Assembly (NCBI RefSeq): GCF_000321225.1
Contig: NW_004450483.1
Span: 522,347-586,346 of the forward strand
Length of the DNA: 64,000 nucleotides
Origin: Odobenus rosmarus divergens
Taxonomy: Eukaryota > Chordata > Mammalia > Carnivora > Odobenidae
Direction: 5' to 3'
Part shown: positions 1 to 11,951 of the stretch, piece after piece
Position numbering within the stretch: position 1 is the stretch's first letter
Layout of the letters: the number at the start of each line of letters is the position of its first letter
Notes under the pieces: model-generated
What the model saw: only the letters and a program-made list of their open reading frames with translations
What the model was told of the DNA's origin: nothing
Databases searched by the model: none
Made by a program: the position numbers and the translations under genes

Positions 1-1796
1 GCTGAGACAGGAGAGGCATCGTGGCTGGACCAGTGAGTTAGCATGGAACCGGAGAGGTCATTTCACAAATTAGATGTGGTATTGATCCTCTAGGGATAAG
101 CCGCATTACTTTGTAGGTTCTAGGCACTTTCTCATATATTGGTGTCAATGGATGCTCCCTAGTTTTTTAAGAATTTTTTAATTTAGCCCCTGTGCACCCT
201 CATCATAGGAGCTGTTCAGAATTATTATCTAGAATTGCTGATTATATAGTCACTGCCAGTTTGAGCAAAAACCCAGTACCTCCATGTCATATGGCAAAAT
301 GAAGGCGAATTTAGGAATGAAGCCCCGTTTTGACAGATTGCTCAGATTGCATTCCTGCGCTTGATTTTTTTTCCTTGCTTGCCAGTGCAGACCTAAGCAT
401 TTGGACGTCTCTTATGTAACTGTGGGGTCTGATGTAACTCTAGCACTGAGCAGAGACCACAGGAGGAAGTTGGTCCAGTTGGTTTCTCACTTCCATATTC
501 TTTGTCAGGGAATTTCACGATTCCGGTTTGGAAGACATTCTTGTTATAGTTTGGTCATGCTGTAAACCCACCTTGGCTTTGAAGTAATAGGCTCTGCTCA
601 TTACAATATAGTAAATGTAAAATGATTTTACATCAGTGAATCTAGTTGATTTTTTCCAAAATGTTCAGGGAAGACATTTCTATCCAGTCCAGAATGGGTA
701 GACCCACTCAAATGGACATATTTATTGTCCCACCAGCTATCATGGAGATGGCTGTGCACGTTCAGTATGCAGTCATTTCTGAGTATTTTGCCAGTACTGT
801 GTCTTTGTTTCCTCAAGTTAAATTAGAAAACAAAAGCATCATGGTCTTTTCTGAGCTTTATGGCCAAGTTATGTTAGACCTTAAGCTATTCATGTGACAC
901 TGTCTTCTCAGTGTTTTTGTAACATGACAATAAAATTACCCACGGATAATCATACAGTAATTGGCCATTCTTAGGTCAGCGGAGGGATCTTTTAACATGA
1001 ATATTGGGATTTGTCAGTCCACATACCATTGACAGACTCACGTGTAAGGCTGTAAAGTGAAGGTGCTTGAGTAGGGACCACAGGCAGATCTGTTTGGATT
1101 CCCACAGAAAAAGCAGGAATGAATTGTTGGGACCAGTAAATAAAGGGAAAGCAATCCCAACTCTCTAAACCTGTTGGTTTAGGTAATTAAGTATGTTTGA
1201 AGCATCTAGATACTTACTTGAAGTGGGCAGGTTCTCCAGCTGTGTCAGTCCTTAGAATTTCTCTTTGTAAAGAGGCCCAGGCTGAGAGAAGTGAACCCTC
1301 TTTCTTTTAATTAGGTAAGTTCATGGATTTCGAGCCTTTATTCCGTTTTATTAATCCAAAATAAATGATCTTTCTGACAACGCAGTGTATATGAAAATGG
1401 CTTTAGTCGTTTATCATCTTGTTGAGCCGGTTTGCTAAAGCCATAAAAACTGATCATTTTCTAAAAGAGTTTGATCTTGGATTTCCTGGTGCCAGTTTGC
1501 TCTTTGGAAAGCTTTCTTTTCATTTCTTACATTTAGGTATTATTTCACTTCCGTACAAAAACCCACAGCTTTCTGAAACCTTGAGCACAATCGAGTTTTT
1601 ATGCAGGCCTGTTATCAGGCCTGTCCAGCACGCCAGTCAGTGAGGCCTCGGCCGGGATAGTCATTCACGATGCACCCCCACCCCAGCGCGGACAATGTCA
1701 TGATTACGTTAACGGAATGTGACTGACGTTTTGTGAGTTTTTCTGTCTTCATTAAACTTCTTCACCTTCTCTGAAACCCCTCATGCTGCACACTAG
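1..1796 (+). other. CLASP2: CLASP2 intron, 3' part (upstream of first visible exon)
   Basis: This is intronic sequence leading to the acceptor 'cacactag' at 1796. I recognise no SINE or L1 copy in it. Around 628-897 both strands are open for 60-80 codons, but the products resemble nothing I know and there are no convincing splice sites. The CLASP2 exon expected just upstream (the one with the other SxIP motif) was looked for and not found. Confidence 0.8.
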
Positions 1797-1904
1797 CACG
1801 GAGCAGCCGTATCCCTCGACCCAGCATGAGTCAGGGGTGCAGCCGTAATACCAGCTGTGAGAGCAGCCGCGATACGAGCCCCGCTCGGGGCTTTCCTCCA
1901 CTCG
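1797..1904 (+). CDS. CLASP2: CLASP2 exon: SxIP motif and GSK3-site linker
   Basis: The 108-bp exon runs from acceptor 'cacactag' to donor 'gtgagt' and enters with two bases of a split Ala codon. It translates as (A)[19 protein letters not shown], then [16 protein letters not shown], leaving one G of the next codon. It holds an SRIP motif (an SxIP EB1-binding site) and a run of Ser at four-residue spacing ending in TSP, the type of site that GSK3 phosphorylates after proline-directed priming. Known for CLASP2: phosphorylation here weakens EB1 and microtubule-lattice binding at the cell edge. Odd: from memory, human CLASP2 has RDTSRES where this reads RNTSCES, so an acidic and a basic residue are both changed. 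The two base changes are transition-like. Confidence 0.93.
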
Positions 1905-4084
1905 GTGAGTACACGTAGGCACTGGCTCTCGGAGCAGAGTTCTTGCCCTGCTCCAAATGCTTGTCCCACACACCGCCAGGTGGAATGACCTGCTCTCCCT
2001 CCTCTACTGTCCTTGTGAACCTTTCTTCTCTCTCTCCTCTTCCTTAGTTACCCTCTGTTGTCCCCTCCCCCCTCTGCATGCTTGAAGTTTGGCCATTTCC
2101 AATTTTTACATATTGGAGGAAAAAAACACCACTTCACCCTGTGCCGTTGCCATTTGTGACCACTTGCTGGCCAGCAAGCCCATCTGCGTGGTCAACTTCT
2201 AACATAAGGGGACGCTCAGTGACAGTGAATTGCTTCTTAAAAGTAGAGCGAATCCCAAGCGTATCGTTTGTCATTGAATTTCAGCAATTTGTTTTGAATT
2301 GTACCCGAGGTCAGGCCCTACGTGGTTCAGTTCAAAGGTGGAGAAAAATACAATCGTGATAATGTCTACGACATGAAATGCGCTCAGCTGACGGGTGATA
2401 ACGTTAAAAAGCTGCATGGATGAAGGGATTAGCCATGCTTTTTTGTTAAGTGAGTCATTTCAGTGCCTCCTCCTAAAGCAAGCCCAAAGTAGCTTTTTCC
2501 CCGCCCCCCCCAAAGTAGCTTTTTGATAAGCCGCTGAGGTGTACGGCACAATGCACGCCTTTACAACGTTTATTGTTAACTAATCAGATATTTTCATTCT
2601 TCCTGGGCTCCATAGGCTATTTAAAGGCTGTGACCTGATGCCCTCCCAGGGCAGAAATTTACGGTATTTGGTTGCCATAAGGTGGTATTAGTACCATATC
2701 TCAGGTCACCAGCCAGGTGCCATTTGGGTTGCTCATCTACCAACCTCAGTCTCTCTTATAGCCAGAGTTTATATTTTCACAGTTTTTAGGATTCAAGAAA
2801 AACTGACAGAAACCTATTTCCTTTATGGAATATCGTGTTTGCCTTTTCTTTTTAGTTTGAATAGTCTAAAATGGACATATACCTCATAGTGCAAATTATT
2901 AATCCCTGGAGACCTCTAGAAAGAACACACACTTCTCACAAAAAAATATTTTGTATTCTCTAGTAATTGTGTTTCAGTTCTTTGCCATATTGCTGTAAAA
3001 CTGTCTATTTTCCTTTTGATAAGCATAGCAGGTGGAAATCATTTTAGAATGTTAGGCCTAGGCCTGAAGTTGTTATATGGAATTATGGTCTGCAGCAGTC
3101 TGTTATTTCAACTCTAATTATGTAACTGGTCTTTCAAATATAAAAATGTCACTCCAGAAAGTAGATGATGGATCAGAAACACATAGTCTTAATATTTGCC
3201 TCTCTCTGCTCCTAATGTCATACACTTCTTCCTAATATCCTTTTATCCCGTCAGTATCAATAATCAAAATCTAGATACACTTCCTTATGACCTGCTGTCC
3301 TGTATGCAGTTAAAGCCATGCCAGATGAGTCCCTTGACTTAGTCTACCTGATGACCATGAGATCCTAAGTGGGGCGACTTACCTCGTACACATCAGCTAT
3401 TCCACGGCAATCTGAAGCATCAGAACAGAATTCTCAACAAATCGGGTGGCAATGATGATTTTTTTTTTCCAAATGAACTGGTGATTTTTCCTTAAGTTAA
3501 GGCTGTATATTTCTGCATCCTTGCTGACCTTCTAAACAACCTGTTATATAAGTGAACGATTCAATCTATTTATTGGTTTTTTGACCTCTTAGGCAAGTCC
3601 GTATTTTTATTTCATATATGTATGGGTATTTTTGTTATCGTCCATGGAAGCAGCCTTTGGAATCCAGCATGTGGTCAGTGGACCAGGCAAAGTGTGCTGA
3701 ACTCTTGAGCTCCTAATGGAACCCCGAGTACTTGAGTGATCTAGTCTGGTTTTCACTTTCTTTGGCAAAATTAATCTGCATACGTGTCTGTCTTGGTGAC
3801 AACCCAGAATGGTGAAATGCACAATCGCTCCTACCAGGGCAGAAGATGTGGATACAGATATTTCCCCTTCCTAACAAACTAGCAACAGCACACGTCTTCT
3901 GTTGTGGTCAGGGCCATAGTTAACATATTTTCAGCTGAATTTTTATGCCGTGCCTCCTTTGCCTCCTTGGGTTAAATCTGTCCATAAGACTTTTATCCAG
4001 TGAGAACAAGAGCAGTGCTTGTGCATACCAGCACCATTCTGAGCAGGTGCAGCCCCTCATGGCTCCTGTTCGCCTTCTGGGACA

Positions 4085-4200
4085 GGTGTTACTGTCATCC
4101 CTTTTCTTACGGATGACAGAAGAGAGACTTAGGGAGAGTAAGCCACTTTCTCAAGGTCACACAGCTAGACGGTGGAGCTAGGTTTTGAATCCAGCCTGAC
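4085..4200 (-). repeat. MIR-like remnant
   Basis: The text 'aaggtcacacagctag' followed by 'ttttgaatccagcctgac' is the reverse complement of the MIR core ('..ctagctgtgtgacctt..'). The copy is diverged and its borders are approximate. Confidence 0.75.
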
Positions 4201-5154
4201 TTCAAAGCTTGGCTGCTTCCCTGCCTCATTTGAAAGTTTTGATAATTTAGTGTCTTTCATTTGTTCCTCTGAAATGTATTAAATGCTTTCTCTCCAGGCT
4301 TAAGCACAGAGAAAGTGTCCAGCAATGTTTCACAATTATGATTTCCAGGTTTGGAGTTAGGACCTAGGAATTCATAGAGAGTCCCTAAAGGTTCCCAGGG
4401 GAACTCGCTGTGCCCTTCAGACAATGTGAAGTTTCCTCCTTCTCATTCACTTTAATAATTGTTTCCCAACCCTTCTATAAATTAGTGAGATTTTGTGTTA
4501 GTGGCCCTTTATATAGCCAGCCTTCAGTTTGAAATAAGGGGGGGGTGGTGGAAATAATTATGTTTTGGTGATTATATATTGGTTTTATGTTTGCATTTTT
4601 ATTACAAAGTTATTTTGGACTATTTTCATGGTATGAATATGTATATGGTTACAGTGACAACTTCTAAGTGCAAGTGCGGGCTCTGCTGTCAGGCTCTGAC
4701 ATAACTGGGTCCACCTTGGATTCCACTGATGGATGTTCACTTGAGAAAGTGACAAAGGACTCATTTTACATGACAGATTTACTGTAGAATAGTCTGTTGA
4801 AACAGAACCAGGGGACGACTTTAGAAGAAACCATCAGGTATTGCTTAAAAGCTATTTTCAGTTTAAACTACCAGGGTATGGTGCTGATAACGTTCGTTGT
4901 ACAGTAAATGGTATGCTTCAGTCTTAAAATGTGTTTTGCCAACTTCCTTCTGTAAGGAAAGTGATTATTTTATATCTGTTATTAGAGATTGCCAATTTAT
5001 TTGTGTGCATCTTGAGGAGTTAGAAATTTTCCTTTTGCAAGCTGGTAAAAATTTGTCCTTGTCGACCAGGTAACCTTTGCTATTTAATACCACTTAATAC
5101 CACAGATATGTGCATTTTCATAAAGTGACATGAGCTTGAAAAAATAAAATTATA

Positions 5155-5264
5155 GGGGCGCCTAGCTGGCTCAGTCGGTAGAGCATGTGACTCTTGATCT
5201 TGGGGTCGTGAGTTTGAGCCCCCTTGGGTATAGAGATTACCTTAAAAACAATCTTTAAAAAAAC
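5155..5264 (+). repeat. CAN-SINE, older form
   Basis: The tRNA-like head reads 'ggggcgcctagctggctcag', followed by a B-box-like 'gggtcgtgagtttgagcccc', a short linker and an A-rich end. It lacks the long CT-rich tail of younger copies. The degraded tRNA head marks it as a SINE, not a functional tRNA gene. Confidence 0.88.
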
Positions 5265-5724
5265 TGTATTGAAGAGTTGGAGGTTCTGGTATTTTATGAC
5301 GAAACAAAAGTGTTCACGTGTACAGGATAGTGCACTCTAGTAGCGTGGGTGAAGAGTAGCACTGCTTGGTATTACTTTGTTAAACCTTGTGAATTTTCCA
5401 TGGTACGACCACCATGTTCTTTTCAGAGTAATGAATATAAGCACACAGTCTTTGGGTTTTTTTTCCGGAGGTAAGGAAAAGCCATATATTGCATGGCACT
5501 CTGCTCAGTAAGTTCTTATTTTGAACCAAAGCCTATTTCACGGTTCTATCTGAAAGTAATTCTCTATGCGGACGGAATTCCTCAGATTGCTGAATTAATA
5601 TGCTTATTATGAATACTTGCTAATACAGTAATATTTGACGTAGACATATAAATTGGCGTTTACTGGTAACCGTCACTGCCACCGCCAGCACCAGCAGCAC
5701 TACTCCTGTTGCTCCCACCATTTA

Positions 5725-5905
5725 CTCAGTGCCCGGCACTGCTTTAAGTGCTCTGTGTCTGATCTCTTGCAACTCTCTCCACTCCCAAGAGGTACGTACC
5801 ACTTTTAGCACCATTTCCAGCCGAGGAAACCGAGACACACAGAGATGTAGCGCTTGGCCTCAGGTCCTCCAGCTGGTTGTGATGAAACCAGGATTTGCCC
5901 CCAGC
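5725..5905 (-). repeat. MIR-like remnant
   Basis: 'cagtgcccggcactgcttta' followed by 'gaggaaaccgagacacacag' and a diverged 'aaaccaggatttg' match a minus-strand MIR. Borders are approximate. Confidence 0.65.
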
Positions 5906-6590
5906 TGTATTATGGAGTGGTTGCTCGTAACCAGAGTACTGCAAATGCCTCGCCAGGGAAGCTCCTTAAGCCTGTTACAACTCAGTCTCCGGCAGTTAAA
6001 CAATAAGTTCACTGATACTTAGGGTATCCGTGCAACAGTACAGCAAAAATTTGGGGAACACGGAATTTCATTTGTTGAGCCCCTTTCTCGTGATTTCATC
6101 CTGTTTCTGTTCAGATAACATGACGAACTTCTATGCTTTTGTTTTTGGTGCATGGTTGCGTATGCATCACGTACCGATGAGGCATCTCGTGAGCTGAGTA
6201 AATAATCCATTCTACTGCTGTTCCACTCGATATATAGACGGTGCTCTGTGACTCCTGATGTCCTTCATGTTGCATATGTCCATTAACGGCTCCTTGAGGC
6301 TTCGTGGCGTGAATACAAACCTGGAGTCTGAGCTCAGGTGGTGCCTAAGGAACACCGCAAAGAGTGCCTTTGTCGTGCCTGTGTGTGTGCTAGCCCTGTG
6401 AGAGCCAGCAGGCTGCCGTAGAGTTTGGGGATTGGCACTTGCTCTCCATTCATCTCCAGCATCATTTCCTTTCATGAGAAAACATGGCCTTGTTGGGAGC
6501 AGTCTGTGCGTTCCCTTTGGACTGTGGCATTTCGTGTCTGGGGTACTTCTGTGTTAATCCTGTGGGTGTTGCCGTTCCTTTTACCTGCAG

Positions 6591-6653
6591 CCTCTCGACG
6601 TCATTCCAGGTCCACTAGTGCCCTCTCCACTGCTGAAACTGTTGGGCAGTCAG
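6591..6653 (+). CDS. CLASP2: CLASP2 cassette exon, basic Ser/Arg-rich (63 bp)
   Basis: This short exon lies between acceptor 'ttacctgcag' and donor 'gtgaac'. Joined to the preceding exon (which ends ...CTC G) it reads (A)SRRHSRSTSALSTAETVGQS, then leaves one G. The following exon begins AC, giving Asp in either case. Its length is 21 codons and both borders have the same phase, so including or skipping it preserves the frame: PPL-D-RFGLG without it, PPL-A...S-D-RFGLG with it. CLASP1 has a clearly homologous segment at this place (ASRHHSRSTSALY as I recall), which supports a real, ancient alternative exon. The peptide adds four Arg/His-rich turns to the linker next to the SxIP/GSK3 region, where positive charge aids microtubule-lattice binding. 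Use in this species is inferred. Confidence 0.85.
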
Positions 6654-9578
6654 GTGAACACGTGCTAACTGCATGCCTTGGCTTCTTCATATGTTCCAGT
6701 TTCGCACCCATTTTCGCATTTGTTTTCATCAGTGTCGGCTAGCACTTGGCATGTACGCCCTTCATATTTGTTTTCCCCAACGTGCTTTGATTTTTTTAAG
6801 TTGTTGAATGTTTATGGTTCTGTTAATAGGCCGTAGATGCTTTATAGCCTGTTTGACAACATCATTTCTCCAGTGTTCATGTTTATGTGAAAACAAAACA
6901 AAACAAAAACACGGGGAGGGGCTTCTACCCCTCTTTTGACTCCCTCCCGAAATAGGAGAACAGTCACCGGAAATAGGTATCCCGAAACGTCCCTGTGGGG
7001 AAAGAGGGGATGGAGGTCCCTCGACAGTCTTTCATTTCCAAAGGCTTTGCTCCCAAAAAGTGTTGATTACTGATGTTAATTATTAGTGTCAAGTTCTGAT
7101 TACTTGGAGGAACTGTTTAGTTATTAAATGTTCCAGATCCTAGCGTGCATGATTTTATATGTATAAATATTTGTCCTAAAACTTTTACGGAAAAACAAGG
7201 TCACGATTCAGGTAATCAGGTCAGGCGGCAGGTAGCCTTTGCAGCCTGTGGTCCCCAAATGTTCTGTCCCAGCCCGCTTTAACGATACCAGAAATCCCCC
7301 GGTCAGCCTTTGGGGCAAAAAGTAAGCATACCGAGATGCATCAGTTTGCTGGATTTAACTGACATCATTTTTACATGATAACTACAGTTTTCTTACCTGA
7401 GTAAGGCATTATGTATTAAATCACAGCCTGTCGATGGGGACAACTGTCACCAACTCATGGAGTCATTTTCTCTGTTTCCTCTAAGCGAAGCGAGCTATGC
7501 TTTTTATTATGCACACTCTGAAGAGTACAGTCCCCTGAAAATCAGGGGCCAGACTGTGAGGGCACAGTCACACGTATCCATCTCTTGGGAAATGGAGCTT
7601 CATCATAACATCAGAGCAGTGAGTGTAGAACGGACTTTGCTCTGGTGAAAACAAAAGGCTTGTAACTTTGCTCAGATCCAGACAAACATTTCCCCTTCAG
7701 ATTTGAAATTCAAATGATCTATGATATATATCCAGTGATCTGCAGTCACTGTGTATGGCGGAGCTGTATGCATCTGGGAAGCACAGAATAATTGCATTGT
7801 TCTTACAGTTTTAATTTTCTGTCTAAAAAAATCAGTATTATCCCTGGAGCAAGAATTGCTGGCATGAGATATACTTTTTTTTTTTTTTAATTTTTTTAGA
7901 TTCCGTTTTATTTAAGTTTATGCTGGGTAATTTTTAAATGGCTTACAACTGAATTATTTTCATTTTGTTACTCATAAATCCCTTACTATCTACCCTTTTT
8001 TAATGGAAAAAAGACTTGAGCAAAGATCATGTATAAAACCATACACACAGCAAATCTCAAATTTACACTTGTTTCATATGTCGACTGATTATATATATAT
8101 ATATATGCATATATGGGGAGAGATCTAGATATAATTGCTTTGTGGTCTCTTAGTTTATATGGCACATTTAATCATCTTTTAAACAGAACGGCTAAGACAG
8201 CATGCAGTGTGACCAACAAGTGCATTAAAAAAGGGGATAGTGTAACATACAATTTTTGTTTCTTTATAAAAATTCATGACTGTATAACGTTTTGGTTAGC
8301 AGTGTTTAAATATTTTCCCCTTTCGGTGGCGCTGGAAGGTGTAATTTTTTGAAATCGACATTTTAAAAAAGCTAAGTAACACCTCACTTTCAGAGTTCTT
8401 GTTTTCTAAAGAACTCTTGTTACATATCTAGAGTTTTAAATATATCACTTTATAAGAAAGATCAATTCACATAAAACAGATTTAGCTTTCCTTTTATTCT
8501 AAATGCTTCATTATGGCTAATAGGGTTTGTTTTTTTGTTTTTTCCGTCCAAATAGTGTCTTATTTGTTCACAAAAAGAAAGCATTTTTTATCTTAACATT
8601 TTTCTTCAAAGATTTTTTTTAAATACATTAGGATTTTAAATAAGAAATGCTTGCCAGTAAATAGTATGATACACTTAGGGAGTATAAATTATATGAGCTT
8701 TTTCCTGTTATAGCTTTAACCTCAGCTCTTCTTAAGGAAGGCTGGTCTCCTGATGTAATGGGGCTTTTAAAAAGCTAGTCTTCATTGTCCTTGATCCTTA
8801 ACAGGCTTAAAATAATTGAACTGCTGAAATTTATTTTAAATTCTTTGGATCATACCCATTTTGTTACATGTTTAGACTATCATTTGAAAATCCTTTGAGA
8901 GACTCAGGAAAAATGTATACTACTGTTATCCGAATGATTAATGTTTTGCAGTGAAGGTGCTAGCTTTTTGTGATGATCATTGAAGAATTTTAATAAGCTG
9001 ATTTTTAAATAACCTTTGGTGACACAGGCATCATGAACAAATGCCAAAAATTAATTGAGCTCAGTTAATGACAGTTAAACAGTCGTGACACTAATGAAAA
9101 TTTGCAGAGATCAATCGAATGCATTTGTTTCAGATTTTAACTTTTTATTACACATTGCATTAGAACCCTATTGTCAAACCGTGAGGCTTTCTAATTAGTT
9201 TGACCAAACATCAGGGCCAACTTGCCTCCAGAGGGAACGCTAAATAGATTAAAAAACTCCTCCCACAGCCCAGCTCGCTTCTATAATAAGTTCCCCTTTC
9301 TCTCTCCCACGTCTCAGCACTTTTCAAAAATAAAACATTAAAGAGCCATTTCAGTTGTTAGGATGCTTTGTGGCACGATGGTATTAAATATGGAACAACC
9401 TAACCTCTGCCGCCGGTAAACAAGTCTAGTTAAAACTCTAAGTGAAGGGTAGTTCCGATTGGCTAGAGACTTTCCAGTGCCTCTGTCCAGTAGGTGGGAA
9501 GAGGCAGGAGCCCTTGCAAAGGATTGAGAAAATTTGAATTAAAGTGACATGTCTTTCGGTTTTGTTTTTCTTAAATAG
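6654..9578 (+). other. CLASP2: CLASP2 intron (2.9 kb)
   Basis: The intron is AT-rich and nearly free of recognisable transposons. It has a short (AT)n run at 8089-8114. The segment from about 8640 to 9330 is AT-rich, shows no young repeat and has several TAAT-type motifs, so it may be a conserved non-coding element; this is only a guess from texture. Confidence 0.8.
8089..8114. repeat. (AT)n microsatellite
   Basis: An uninterrupted AT dinucleotide run is followed by 'gcatatat'. Confidence 0.9.
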
Positions 9579-9682
9579 ACCGGTTTGGGCTTGGCCAGGC
9601 AGGAAGAATACCTGGCTCTGTGAATGCCATGCGAGTTCTGAGCACAAGTACAGACCTCGAAGCTGCTGTCGCCGATGCTTTG
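9579..9682 (+). CDS. CLASP2: CLASP2 exon: linker before TOG3 (RFGLG..AVADAL)
   Basis: The 104-bp exon runs from acceptor 'ttaaatag' to donor 'gtaaga'. It begins with AC, which completes an Asp codon, and translates RFGLGQAGRIPGSVNAMRVL, then STSTDLEAAVADAL, ending on a codon boundary. This matches CLASP2 (RFGLGQPGRIPGSVNAMRV as I recall, with one P to A change here). GRIP resembles the SxIP EB-binding motif but has Gly in place of Ser/Thr, so it is probably not an EB site. Its Ser/Thr-containing end leads into the helical start of the region before TOG3. Confidence 0.95.
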
Positions 9683-11918
9683 GTAAGAGTCGCAGTGTGT
9701 GCAGTCTCTTTGACTTACTTAGCCACGGTTTTCTCTGTCCTACCAGAAAATCGCCTCCAAATCAGGGTACTAAATCACCCTGGGCACTCTGTAAAACTGT
9801 GTAAATACTGGGTAAACTGATATTATCATCACTTTCTCTTTAAACTCCTATCCCTCTACGTAAGTGAAAATCGGCCCTCTACAAAAAATTCTCGCACCAG
9901 GTGTTCGTTCTGTGCTCCTTAGTATCAAGGAAGTTTTGATGGCATTGGGCTTCTCTGATGTCATTGGGCTTCTTTTTTTTTTTTTTTCTTCCCCTTTTCT
10001 CCATTTTTTTTCCCCCAGCGTTTCCTTTTTTCATTCTCCTGCTTCTATTGCTTTACAGGCTCTAATGGCATAGCCTTACACGTATCATTATAATAGTAGG
10101 TAACAGAGTTTGTGGTTTGAAAATCTCGCATTGATTCCAGGACCACACTAGTTGTTCCTTGCGATTTTACCTTTGTTTGTCTTTAAAAATGAGTCATTAT
10201 TTAAGGAAACTCCTAAATTTTAATGCCAGTGAAGTCTGAGGATATAAAGCACTGGTTGAATATGTTTTTGCCTCATTATAATGGAATATCTTAAAAATAT
10301 ATATATATAAAGTGAGTAGAGGTCCTTCAATTTGTGGTCAAATTGCTTTTTAAAGATGCATTTCAGCTGGTAGTGACACTGCCTCTAGCATATTCTGGTT
10401 GATGTGCTCAGCATTTAAAATAGATCCTCTTTAGAACTGTCTGATCTCTGGCCTTGCTTGTGCTGTTTTAAGATATATTGTCTCTCTGAGGAAAAACGTA
10501 TTATAACATCCTGCTTTCAGACCCAGAAATTTTAAACCCAGCCCTGTTTTTCATCTGATCAAAATGTTATAGTCTGTGGCTAACAGGGATTCTCACTTTC
10601 ATCCCGTCCTGTGTCGCCCTCATTTATTCTTGCTCAGTCAGATTTCTTTGACAAGTGACTGTGAGCAAGCAGTTTGCCACTCTCCTGATGCTTTTCCTGT
10701 AAGCAAGGGCTGCCTGGCCAGCTCTATTCATCAGCCTTCTGTGTAGAAGGGCTTTTTTTCCTGGCAGGTACTGGAGTTCAGGATAATTGCTCTAACCATG
10801 GCTCTGACTTCAGAGTCATGAGCTGGAACGGAACTCTGTGAAGCTATTTTTCCTTCCAAGCTGCAGCACTGAGAATCTGTCTCTTACTTATTCAGAGACC
10901 CTATTAGGAGGTCAGAGGGGTGGGAAATGATGGATGTGCAAAACCCTTAGTTAAATGGGACTTCCAGTTAAGGCGGGGGAGTTCCCTCATTCTTTAAAGA
11001 ACCGCCCAAGGGACTGTGCACAAAGTTCTAGGAGGCAGAGTCGGACTTGAGAACTTGAGCTTCGGCTTTCCTTGACTCGGGCTTTTCTCTGAGCTCTAGC
11101 TCTCGGTCCACTCAGGCTGCCCTTATTACTCTCTGTCCAAACTGCTTGGCCTCCCAGAGTGACCTGCTGCAGAAGAGAGAGCGCAAGAATGGTACACAGT
11201 GTTTGCCTCCCAGGGTAGAAGCCCCAGGGGCAGACAGAATCTAGCGTAGGAGCAGACAGGAGAATTAATGGTGACTTTCGGGATGTACCTCGGTGGTGTG
11301 GGAAGAGTTTTAGCATAGCAAGAAGTGTAGCGAGTACTGGAAGGCGTTTCTAGGAGGTGTAGGAAGGGCTAGGTAATGCCATTGTGAAAGCGTTCTTTGT
11401 TATTATTCACTTGATATGAATCGCTTGCTAACCTATATTTTTGGTTTGCTAAGATATGTTTTGCTGTACACTTTTGTTGCAAGAACAATCCCCACATATG
11501 CTTCTGACATAATTCTCTATGCTTTTTCCCCATCCTTCAATATTTTCCTGCCTACAGCTGTTAGGAGACTCCAGGAGCAAGGTACCAGTGCTTTAACTTT
11601 TGTTTTACAACTTCATTTTTTTCTGTTGCGAGTATATTTCCTTTAGGGGCTAGTGAGAGCAACAAAGCATGTAATTAGAAATTCTGGTCTGAATTACGAT
11701 TTTGTCGAGTCTAGTGAAGCTGTTGTTAGCAATGGAATCAGTCCCCTCTCTCATCTGTTTTAGTGGGTTTTTTGGTTTTTTTTTTTTTTTTTGAATCTCA
11801 AGCTCTGCTCCTTCTATCAGTGTTTTATTAACCCAGTTTGTGTCTACTCTTAATGTCATTACTATTTCATGAATGGATATATTCAACATTTTTCTTATTT
11901 TACAAATCTAGTTTGTTT

Positions 11919-11951
11919 ATGTGTGTGTGTGTGTGTATGTATATATATATA
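11919..11951. repeat. (GT)n(AT)n simple repeat
   Basis: The alternating run 'atgtgtgtgtgtgtgtgtat' continues into 'gtatatatatata'. Confidence 0.9.

Larger units (their letters stand above)
1905..6590 (+). other. CLASP2: CLASP2 intron (4.7 kb)
   Basis: The intron has a strong donor 'gtgagt' and ends in acceptor 'acctgcag'. It contains a plus-strand CAN-SINE near 5155, MIR-like remnants near 4085 and 5725, and a short unexplained 43-codon open segment near 2295-2426. Nothing else was recognised. Confidence 0.85.

Noticed and set aside
646..897. 83-codon open frame with a partly open opposite strand
   Set aside because: No similarity known to me, no splice sites that fit the gene, and it is within the length expected by chance.
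5155..5230. tRNA-like sequence with A- and B-box-like parts (also in other SINEs)
   Set aside because: These are heads of tRNA-derived CAN-SINEs with A-rich tails; the cloverleaf is not intact.
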